NCBI GenBank assembly: GCA_007129335.1
Contig: SKVS01000246.1
Location: 1 to 9,253, forward strand
DNA length: 9,253 bases
Direction of reading: 5' to 3'
From: Spirochaetaceae bacterium
GTDB lineage: Bacteria; Spirochaetota; Spirochaetia; DSM-27196; Salinispiraceae
Every line of letters starts with the position of its first letter. The stretch's first letter is position 1. Under the pieces are notes generated by a model. It saw nothing but the letters and a program-made list of their open reading frames with translations. It was not told where the DNA came from and searched no databases. The position numbers were made by a program, and so were the translations under genes. Below, in pieces: positions 1-4,939 of this stretch.

Positions 1-101
1 CCGTTTACCAGCAAAATTCCCCGTGCGCCGACAATATCTGCGGTCCGAACCGCCTGTTCGCTGCTCAGAGAGGTAATAAGGAGGAATTCCTCATCTTCCA
101 G
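1..101. repeat. 101-bp exact direct repeat, copy 1 (truncated by window edge)
   Basis: Every base from 1 to 101 matches 522-622 in the same orientation (offset 521). Similarity fades at once beyond 101. Both copies are read in the same codon phase on the minus strand and encode LEDEEFLLITSLSSEQAVRT and what follows. The left limit of the repeat is not visible, so 101 bp is a minimum. Confidence 0.95.
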
Positions 102-392
102 TACAATGACATTCTTGGACATCCGCTGATCGGCGGTTTCGTCCATGGCATTTTGTTGAAGGGCTTTGATAATATCGTCCATGCTGACAATGCCCACCAG
201 GCGGGTATTATCTACAATTGGTACTCCGGTAATGTTCTGCTGCCGCATTGTTTCCTGGAGGTAAGCCAGGGTGTCCGTTCTGCTTCCGGTGGTGAGCTTC
301 CTTGTCATGACATCCCGAACCTTCATGCGGTACATGAGTTCGATCATGTAGCTCGGGGTATTTTCATTCCCCAACAGGAAGCTGGTACTCAT
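1..392 (-). CDS. CBS-domain protein with DRTGG-like continuation, C-terminus outside window
   Basis: The first 130 codons are visible; the gene continues past the left edge. Residues about 24-85 form a CBS motif (KVRDVMT at 24-30, ITGVPIVD at 54-61, LVGIVSMDDII at 65-75). CBS domains bind adenine nucleotides and usually occur in pairs. A second CBS motif seems to begin at ADQRMSKNVIV (87-97), but from Leu98 the protein is identical to the middle of the neighbouring DRTGG protein. It therefore reads as CBS followed by DRTGG, or as a hybrid of the two genes. CBS-DRTGG-CBS order is known from CBS-type family II pyrophosphatases, so a real multi-domain sensor is possible. The start ATG at 392-390 overlaps the upstream stop by one base (TAATG) and has an AAGGAAGG ribosome site inside the upstream gene, implying translational coupling. 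It is third in the rex operon. CBS proteins commonly accompany NAD-linked hydrogenase loci, but their job there is unknown. Confidence 0.82.
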   Translation of the reverse strand, partial: MSTSFLLGNENTPSYMIELMYRMKVRDVMTRKLTTGSRTDTLAYLQETMRQQNITGVPIVDNTRLVGIVSMDDIIKALQQNAMDETADQRMSKNVIVLEDEEFLLITSLSSEQAVRTADIVGARGILLVN

Positions 393-742
393 TATAGCAG
401 CCCTTCCTTATCCAGTTCCCTGCCCAGGAGGGCGCAAACCCGAAACATTCGCTGGGAGGTGGTAATAAGCGTCTTGTTCAACTCCTTGGCAAGGGTAACC
501 ATTCCAGGCTGGGGTTTTTTGCCGTTTACCAGCAAAATTCCCCGTGCGCCGACAATATCTGCGGTCCGAACCGCCTGTTCGCTGCTCAGAGAGGTAATAA
601 GGAGGAATTCCTCATCTTCCAGAACCAGAACATCGCTCATGAGGTCGCTGGCAACAAAGTTGGTAATACGCGCTTCTTCGTAGGTAAAGCAGGTGTGGTA
701 TAGGTTTCCCGAGAGAATTTCAATAATTCTTTCATACGTCAT
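392..742 (-). CDS. Stand-alone DRTGG-domain protein
   Basis: This is a 116-residue protein that is essentially a single DRTGG domain, a fold also found in phosphotransacetylases and CBS-type pyrophosphatases. Recognisable stretches are MTYERIIEILSG at the N-terminus, ASDLMSDVLVLEDEEFLLIT (31-50), EQAVRTADIVGARGILLVNG (55-74) and a final segment with LITTSQRMFRVCALLG. No catalytic residues are evident; by analogy it is a small nucleotide- or ligand-binding regulatory module. Single-domain DRTGG proteins recur beside NuoE/NuoF-type hydrogenase genes in anaerobes. I start at the ATG at 742-740 because a GGATGG-like ribosome site lies 8 nt upstream and MTYERIIEIL resembles family N-termini. An in-frame ATG at 754 would add four residues but has AGG directly against it. 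The gene overlaps the 3' end of rex by 11 nt. Its middle carries the 101-bp segment shared with the next gene. Confidence 0.85.
   Translation of the reverse strand: MTYERIIEILSGNLYHTCFTYEEARITNFVASDLMSDVLVLEDEEFLLITSLSSEQAVRTADIVGARGILLVNGKKPQPGMVTLAKELNKTLITTSQRMFRVCALLGRELDKEGLL
522..622. repeat. 101-bp exact direct repeat, copy 2 (inside DRTGG gene)
   Basis: This copy covers residues 41-74 of the DRTGG protein and fits the domain without interruption, so it is probably the donor. The base at 521 continues the DRTGG gene; its counterpart in copy 1 lies outside the window. Identity includes synonymous positions, which points to recent duplication or gene conversion rather than protein-level conservation. 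Confidence 0.95.
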
Positions 743-1418
743 CGCAATGTCCATCCTGGTCTGCCATTACCATTTCGTGCATATTTATCAGGTAGAAAAG
801 ATTTTCCAGTTCTAAACTGATGTTTACATTATGAACAGTGCAGTTATGACCGCAGTTTGGTCTATCGCACCTTCCCTGGCATTTCAGTTCTACGCTGGTG
901 AAGTTGAGAAACCCCCGGACACCATAAGAAACCAGGTCATCGAAAACCTTTGTTGCAGAATTCTCTGGAACTGCAATAATTGCTACCTCGATGGAATGGG
1001 CGGTAACGTACTTTTCCAGATCATCCAGGGGGAGAATAGGAATGGGAAGCTCGGAGTTTATACGGCTTGTATCAGAGTCAAAACCCGCAAGAACCCGTAT
1101 TCCTTCTTTTTCAAACTCTTTATAATGCATGAGGGCAGAGCCGATTCGACCACAACCAATAATAACGACATCCTGCCGCTCCTGTTTTCCCAGGATATTT
1201 CGCAGTTCATTCATGAGGGTGTCGATATTGTAGCCCCCCCGCTTATTTCCCTGGATGCTGATCATGGAAAAGTCTTTCCGGACCACTGCGGGGGTTACGC
1301 CTACCGCGTCTCCTAAATTGTTCGAGAAGACATTGACAATACCGAGGCTTTTTAGCTTCTTCAGTACCCGTAAATACCTGACCAGCCGCAGAACCAGACT
1401 CTTATTTAAGTGTTGCAT
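732..1418 (-). CDS. rex: Redox-sensing transcriptional repressor Rex
   Basis: Rex is a homodimeric repressor that binds DNA when NAD+ dominates and releases it when NADH rises, controlling fermentation, hydrogenase and respiration genes. The 228-residue protein has the expected N-terminal winged helix (about 5-75, with VTPAVVRKDFS at 41-51 and GNKRGGYNI at 57-65), then a Rossmann domain with the dinucleotide-binding GCGRIG at 88-93 and the acidic strand end LAGFDSD at 110-116. The C-terminal helix SLELENLFYLIN (201-212) matches the domain-swapped dimer helix. It is slightly longer than the usual 205-215 residues. The extra length is mainly an insertion with Cys180, Cys184, Cys189 and Cys193, where ordinary Rex has a short loop before NVN. 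The ATG at 1418 has AAAAAGG about 10 nt upstream. It is first gene of the minus-strand operon and diverges from the hydrogenase operon, its obvious likely target. Confidence 0.95.
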   Translation of the reverse strand: MQHLNKSLVLRLVRYLRVLKKLKSLGIVNVFSNNLGDAVGVTPAVVRKDFSMISIQGNKRGGYNIDTLMNELRNILGKQERQDVVIIGCGRIGSALMHYKEFEKEGIRVLAGFDSDTSRINSELPIPILPLDDLEKYVTAHSIEVAIIAVPENSATKVFDDLVSYGVRGFLNFTSVELKCQGRCDRPNCGHNCTVHNVNISLELENLFYLINMHEMVMADQDGHCDDV

Positions 1419-1467
1419 ATTAATATTACCTTTTTCACAATATATTTTCTTTGATGTCCTAAAAAGG

Positions 1468-1496
1468 ATTCTATATTGATTTTAATTGAAACACAA
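1468..1496 (-). promoter_or_regulatory. Candidate rex promoter
   Basis: On the minus strand, TTGTGT (1496-1491) is followed after exactly 17 bp by TAGAAT (1473-1468). This would start transcription near 1461 and give a leader of about 43 nt. The -35 is weak (3 of 6). A perfect TATAAT lies a little upstream at 1503-1498 but has no convincing -35 at normal spacing, so either could be the true -10. Confidence 0.45.
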
Positions 1497-1506
1497 GATT
1501 ATAAAC

Positions 1507-1514
1507 AAACGTTT
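1507..1514. promoter_or_regulatory. AACGTT palindrome 1 (candidate operator)
   Basis: AAACGTTT is a perfect 8-bp palindrome just upstream of the minus-strand TATAAT (1503-1498). It shares its AACGTT core with the palindrome at 1552-1559, 45 bp away. Eight-bp palindromes arise by chance, so operator status is an inference from the pairing and the promoter-proximal positions. Confidence 0.25.
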
Positions 1515-1534
1515 CCCTTTTTATTGTAAAGTTC

Positions 1535-1563
1535 TTGCCACATAATTAATGTAACGTTAGAAT
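1535..1563 (+). promoter_or_regulatory. Promoter of the hydrogenase operon (sigma70-type)
   Basis: TTGCCA (1535-1540) and TAGAAT (1558-1563) each match the consensus at 5 of 6 positions and are separated by exactly 17 bp. Transcription would start near 1570, leaving a leader of about 64 nt before hndA. It is the best promoter match in the intergenic region. The palindrome TAACGTTA lies across the spacer and the first two bases of the -10, where a bound repressor would block RNA polymerase. Confidence 0.65.
1552..1559. promoter_or_regulatory. AACGTT palindrome 2 (candidate operator over -10)
   Basis: TAACGTTA is a perfect palindrome overlapping the 5' edge of the hydrogenase promoter -10. It shares the AACGTT core with 1507-1514. 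The binding protein is unknown; Rex is one candidate, but the site does not match the classical Rex operator. Confidence 0.25.
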
Positions 1564-1591
1564 AAAGCCGTACCAGAAATCACGACTGCAC

Positions 1592-1615
1592 CGTTCTGTT
1601 GTACCAAACCGAACG
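1592..1615 (+). promoter_or_regulatory. Leader hairpin upstream of hndA
   Basis: CGTTC (1592-1596) pairs with GAACG (1611-1615), and GTT (1598-1600) with AAC (1607-1609). One T/C mismatch separates the two helices and the loop has 6 nt. It ends 8 nt before the ribosome site at 1624-1630. There is no T-run, so it is not a terminator; it could affect mRNA stability or translation, or be chance. Confidence 0.3.
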
Positions 1616-1633
1616 TGCTCAATAGGAGGACTC

Positions 1634-2119
1634 ATGCCCGCAACAGCGATGGAAGAGTTTACAATTACCGATGGTCTCATGGAATTTATCCACCAATGGA
1701 AGGATAAGCCGGGAAACCTCATAATGATCCTGCACCGGACTCAGCAGGAATACGGTTACATTCCCCGGAAAATTGCCATGGATATTGCAAAGGAAATTGG
1801 CGTTCCCCTGGCTAAGATCTACGGCGTCATTACATTCTACCACTTTTTTAAACTGGAAAAGCCCGGACGAAATATGGTTTCCGTATGCATGGGAACCGCA
1901 TGTTACCTCAAGGGAGCTGGGGACCTCATTCAGGAACTGGAAAACCTCCTGGGTATCGGGGTTAACTGCACCTCCGACGATGGAGAGTTCTCTATTGAAT
2001 CGGTCCGATGTGTTGGATGTTGTGGACTTGCTCCGGTACTCACAGTGAATGGTGAGGTTTACGGAAAGGTAAAAACCGAACAAATGGCAGAAATTGTCGC
2101 CAAGCACCGAGGTGCCTAG
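1634..2119 (+). CDS. hndA: NuoE-like [2Fe-2S] subunit of NAD-linked [FeFe]-hydrogenase (HndA/HydC)
   Basis: This 161-residue subunit is the thioredoxin-fold [2Fe-2S] protein that pairs with the NuoF-like subunit in NAD(P)-reducing and electron-bifurcating hydrogenases and in complex I. An N-terminal helical region (about 8-75, with YGYIPRKIAMDIAKEIGVP and GVITFYHFF) precedes the cluster domain. The cluster ligands are Cys85 and Cys90 (VCMGTAC) and Cys126 and Cys130 (RCVGCCG), the standard C-x4-C...C-x3-C arrangement. Length is normal for the family. AGGAGGA at 1624-1630 lies 3 nt before the ATG; an internal ATG at 1649 has no comparable site. It is first gene of the operon, under the promoter at 1535-1563. 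Its TAG stop is in the same reading frame as the next gene, only three codons before that gene's ATG. Confidence 0.95.
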   Translation: MPATAMEEFTITDGLMEFIHQWKDKPGNLIMILHRTQQEYGYIPRKIAMDIAKEIGVPLAKIYGVITFYHFFKLEKPGRNMVSVCMGTACYLKGAGDLIQELENLLGIGVNCTSDDGEFSIESVRCVGCCGLAPVLTVNGEVYGKVKTEQMAEIVAKHRGA

Positions 2120-2128
2120 GTTTCCGGG

Positions 2129-2674
2129 ATGCACGCAGAGATTGGGGATTTCATTGTGGAAATCCTTCAGAACGCGGTGGAAAGCGGAGGCAGGCATATA
2201 AGGCTGGATATTTTCCAGACGCCCGATTCCTTCGAGTTTCAAATACAGGACAACGGAAAGGGCATGAGCCAGAGCATACAGGACAGGGCTCTGGACCCTT
2301 TCTACAGCGATGGATTCAAGCACCCGGGAAGAAGGGTTGGTCTGGGACTGCCCTTTTTAAAACAGGCATTGGAGGCGATCGGGGGAGAATTCACCCTGGA
2401 GAGCACCGAAGGCATGGGAACGCAGGTCAGGGCGAAGTTTCCTCTGAACCATGTGGATACTCCACCGGTAGGTTCACTTTCCTTGACCCTCCTGACCTGT
2501 ATTGCATTCCCCGGTGAACATGAACTGATTATAACCAGAACGTGCAGCGATCCGGCAATTGAGTATCGGATACTGCGAAGCGAAATCCTGGATGCAGCGG
2601 GCCCCTTGGAAGAACCGGGAACCCTTGGACTCATTCGGGAATATGTAGAATCACAGGAGGATGAACATGGCTAA
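2129..2674 (+). CDS. Histidine-kinase-type ATPase (GHKL) accessory protein
   Basis: This 181-residue protein consists of a GHKL/HATPase_c ATP-binding fold with no histidine phosphoacceptor, transmembrane or receiver domain. The N box is EILQNAVESG (11-20, Glu11 and Asn15), the G1 box DNGKGM (41-46), the G2 box VGLGLPFLKQ (70-79) and the final glycine loop EGMGTQVRAKF (94-104). All ATP-binding motifs look intact. The last 75 residues are a less familiar tail rich in acidic residues. Similar stand-alone ATPase-fold proteins recur in bifurcating hydrogenase operons of anaerobes; they resemble anti-sigma-type kinases, but I know of no established role. AGG at 2118-2120, 8 nt before the ATG, spans the upstream stop, so translation is probably coupled. 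The 3' end overlaps hndB by 8 nt, indicating fixed co-expression with the hydrogenase subunits. Confidence 0.9.
   Translation: MHAEIGDFIVEILQNAVESGGRHIRLDIFQTPDSFEFQIQDNGKGMSQSIQDRALDPFYSDGFKHPGRRVGLGLPFLKQALEAIGGEFTLESTEGMGTQVRAKFPLNHVDTPPVGSLSLTLLTCIAFPGEHELIITRTCSDPAIEYRILRSEILDAAGPLEEPGTLGLIREYVESQEDEHG
2655..2660 (+). promoter_or_regulatory. Ribosome-binding site fixing the hndB start
   Basis: AGGAGG lies inside the 3' end of the ATPase gene. An in-frame ATG at 2661 abuts it with no spacer, while the ATG at 2667 sits at a proper 6-nt spacing. This selects 2667 as the start. Confidence 0.8.
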
Positions 2675-3062
2675 GCTAAGCCTTGATGACCTGAGAAAGT
2701 TAAGAGATGAAAAACGCCAGGCCCTGGAAATGAGAGAGACCGAAAACAAAACGGTACAAATCATCGTGGGAATGGGAACCAGTGGTATAGCCGCAGGAGC
2801 AAAGCAGACCCTCTCTGCCTTTGTGAATTACCTGCAGGAATACAATCTCACCAATGTCAGTCTGCGACAGACTGGAAGTATCGGTCTGGACCATGCAGAA
2901 CCGGTTGTGGAAGTTCGTATGACCGGTATGCCCAACATTATCTACGGCAAGGTAGATACCGGGGTAGCCAAACAGATCATTGAACGCCACATCCTCGGAA
3001 AAGAGCTGGTTGATGAACACGTGTTTGACCGGCCTGCACCGGACATAGTAGAGGGGGTATAA
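2667..3062 (+). CDS. hndB: HndB-like small subunit, cysteine-free thioredoxin/ferredoxin fold
   Basis: This 131-residue protein matches the small second gene of hnd operons, a (2Fe-2S)-ferredoxin-like thioredoxin fold. A charged N-terminal helix (residues 5-27) is followed by the signature IIVGMGTSGIAAGAKQTL (32-49), then RQTGSIGLDHAEPVVEV and a C-terminal IIYGKVDTGVAKQIIERHILGKELV. In cluster-bearing relatives the motifs read roughly C/GMGTCGIAAGA and QTGCIGLC. Here the cysteine positions are Gly, Ser, Ser and Asp, and the whole protein has no cysteine, so it cannot hold a cysteine-ligated [2Fe-2S] cluster. It is presumably a structural or regulatory subunit. It overlaps the ATPase gene by 8 nt, and hndC starts one base after its stop. 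Family membership is recalled from motifs rather than from a search. Confidence 0.85.
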   Translation: MAKLSLDDLRKLRDEKRQALEMRETENKTVQIIVGMGTSGIAAGAKQTLSAFVNYLQEYNLTNVSLRQTGSIGLDHAEPVVEVRMTGMPNIIYGKVDTGVAKQIIERHILGKELVDEHVFDRPAPDIVEGV

Positions 3063-3063
3063 C

Positions 3064-4851
3064 ATGGCTTTTAATCATTATTTACTGGTATGCGGGGGCA
3101 CGGGTTGCGAATCGGCCAACGCAGATAAAATCTACAAGAATTTGCGGGCCAGTGCTGAAGCCCACGGGGTAGGTGAGAGCTGCCAGATCGTAAAAACCGG
3201 GTGTTTTGGCTTCTGTGAAAAAGGCCCCATCGTTAAGGTTCTTCCTGAAGAAAATTTCTATGTGGAAGTGAAGCCCGAGGATGCAGAAGAAATAATTTCC
3301 GAACAAATTGTTAAAGGCCGTTCGGTTGACAGGCTCCAGTACAAGGAAAAAGGGAAGGAAGCTTCGGGAATCGAAAACATCGGTTTCTACCAGAAGCAGG
3401 TACGGGTGGTTTTGCGGAACTGCGGATTCATTAATCCCGAAGACATAACCGAATACATTGCCCGGGATGGATACGCTGCCCTTGGGAAGGTTCTTACGGA
3501 AATGACGCCTCACGATGTCATCGAAGAGCTGAAAAAATCCGGTCTGCGGGGCCGGGGCGGGGCTGGATTCCCCACCTGGCGAAAATGGATGTTCACCGCC
3601 GAAGTAAAAGATGCGGATCAGAAATATGTTGTGTGTAATGCCGACGAGGGAGACCCCGGTGCTTACATGGACCGCTCAATCCTCGAGGGAGATCCCCATT
3701 CGGTTCTCGAAGCTATGGCAATCGCCGGTTTCACCTGTGGTGCTGACAAGGGTTTTATCTACATCCGGGCTGAGTATCCCCTGGCAATCAATCGATTAAA
3801 AATCGCTATCGAACAGGCAAAAGAAATGGGTCTGCTGGGCGACAATATCCTGGGAACCGATTTTAACTTTGATATTGAAATTCGGCTTGGTGCCGGTGCC
3901 TTCGTTTGTGGTGAAGAAACCGCACTTCTTGCCTCGATCGAAGGGGAACGGGGAATGCCAAAACCCAGACCACCCTTTCCTGCAACCAAAGGACTCTGGG
4001 GCAAGCCCACGGTTATCAACAATGTGGAAACCTGGGCCAATATACCGGTTATTATTACCAAGGGTGGCGACTGGTTCGGAAGTATTGGGACTGCAACCAG
4101 CAAGGGAACCAAGGTTTTTGCCCTTACCGGTAAAATCAATAACAGCGGTCTGGTAGAAGTACCTATGGGAACCCCTCTGCGGGACATCGTTTACAATATC
4201 GGTGGTGGTATTCCCGACGGTAAGAAATTTAAAGCGGTACAGACCGGCGGACCCTCCGGTGGGGTAATTACTGCCGACAATATCGACGTGCCTATTGATT
4301 TTGAGCATCTTCAGGAACTGGGATCCATCATGGGATCCGGTGGAATGATTGTTATGGACGAAGATGACTGTATTGTCGACGTTGCGAAGTTCTACCTGGA
4401 GTTCACCGTTGAGGAAAGCTGCGGTAAATGTGCACCCTGTCGTGTAGGTGGACGGAAGCTTTATAATATTCTCGACAAAATTACCAAGGGTAAGGGAACC
4501 ATGGAGGATCTGGAAAAGATCAAGAGCATCGGAAACGCCATGAAAAAGGCCAGTCTCTGTGGTCTTGGTCAGACAGCTCCTAATCCTGCCCTGTCATCTA
4601 TGCATTACTTCTACGATGAGTATCTTGCTCACATAAAGGATCAAACCTGTCCAAGCGGTGTTTGTAAGGATCTGGTAAAATTTACCATCAGCGAAGAAAA
4701 ATGTATCGGATGTACTCTTTGTGCCAGAAAGTGTCCTGTCAACTGTATCGCCGGAGAGCGGAAAGCCCTCCATGTTATCGATCAGGAGAAGTGCATCAAG
4801 TGCGGTGAGTGTTTCAACGCATGTAAATTCGGCGCGGTACTTCGGGCTTGA
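3064..4851 (+). CDS. hndC: NuoF-like NAD/FMN/Fe-S subunit of [FeFe]-hydrogenase (HndC/HydB)
   Basis: This 595-residue flavoprotein subunit is where NAD(H) reacts and, in bifurcating enzymes, where electrons split between NAD+ and ferredoxin pathways. An N-terminal thioredoxin-like [2Fe-2S] domain has Cys10, Cys15, Cys47 and Cys51. The NuoF core follows, with FMN/NAD elements GRGGAGFP (163-170), NADEGDPGAYMDR (192-204) and GAGAFVCGEETAL (276-288), then an SLBB-type segment around 355-410. The NuoF [4Fe-4S] site is Cys453, Cys456, Cys459 and Cys499. His523, Cys529 and Cys534 resemble the zinc-binding element reported in HydABC-type structures. The C-terminus carries two [4Fe-4S] ferredoxin motifs (Cys547/550/553/557 and Cys577/580/583/587). 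Length and domain order match bifurcating HydB/HndC rather than respiratory NuoF. GAGGGGG at 3051-3057 serves the ATG. The protein should be cytoplasmic and form a complex with HndA and HndD. Confidence 0.96.
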   Translation: MAFNHYLLVCGGTGCESANADKIYKNLRASAEAHGVGESCQIVKTGCFGFCEKGPIVKVLPEENFYVEVKPEDAEEIISEQIVKGRSVDRLQYKEKGKEASGIENIGFYQKQVRVVLRNCGFINPEDITEYIARDGYAALGKVLTEMTPHDVIEELKKSGLRGRGGAGFPTWRKWMFTAEVKDADQKYVVCNADEGDPGAYMDRSILEGDPHSVLEAMAIAGFTCGADKGFIYIRAEYPLAINRLKIAIEQAKEMGLLGDNILGTDFNFDIEIRLGAGAFVCGEETALLASIEGERGMPKPRPPFPATKGLWGKPTVINNVETWANIPVIITKGGDWFGSIGTATSKGTKVFALTGKINNSGLVEVPMGTPLRDIVYNIGGGIPDGKKFKAVQTGGPSGGVITADNIDVPIDFEHLQELGSIMGSGGMIVMDEDDCIVDVAKFYLEFTVEESCGKCAPCRVGGRKLYNILDKITKGKGTMEDLEKIKSIGNAMKKASLCGLGQTAPNPALSSMHYFYDEYLAHIKDQTCPSGVCKDLVKFTISEEKCIGCTLCARKCPVNCIAGERKALHVIDQEKCIKCGECFNACKFGAVLRA

Positions 4852-4939
4852 TGCCCTGTACACGGTGGACACTCTCATGGGGATTGCGGTGACGCACTGC
4901 CGGTGAGGGTGGAAGCTAGAAGGAAATTTGGAGGAAACC
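4852..4939 (+). other. hndC-hndD intergenic spacer with small hairpin
   Basis: This 88-nt spacer is the only sizeable gap in an otherwise overlapping operon. GCGGTG (4886-4891) pairs with CACTGC (4895-4900) around an ACG loop, giving six pairs with one G-U. No T-run follows, so termination is unlikely; RNA processing or 3'-end protection of the upstream message is possible. I see no promoter and no small gene with a ribosome site here. Confidence 0.4.
4930..4934 (+). promoter_or_regulatory. Ribosome-binding site fixing the hndD start
   Basis: GGAGG lies 5 nt before the ATG at 4940. An in-frame TTG at 4928 overlaps this site and would add only four residues, so it is rejected as the start. 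Confidence 0.85.

Noticed and set aside
153..683. Plus-strand open frame of 176 codons across the CBS and DRTGG genes
   Set aside because: It covers two minus-strand genes with clear domain motifs, has no protein features of its own, and includes one copy of the direct repeat by necessity.
1419..1633. Canonical Rex operator (TTGTGAA-N4-TTCACAA type) between rex and hndA
   Set aside because: Only a half site was found (TTGTGAA on the minus strand, 1440-1434). Pairing each TTGT with an ACAA at the correct 14-bp offset failed throughout the region.
1619..2323. Minus-strand open frame of 234 codons opposite hndA and the ATPase gene
   Set aside because: It is antisense to two genes with intact catalytic or ligand motifs, and no ribosome site or domain supports it.
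4928..4939. TTG at 4928 as the start of hndD
   Set aside because: It overlaps the GGAGG ribosome site that is correctly spaced for the ATG at 4940, and would add only four residues.
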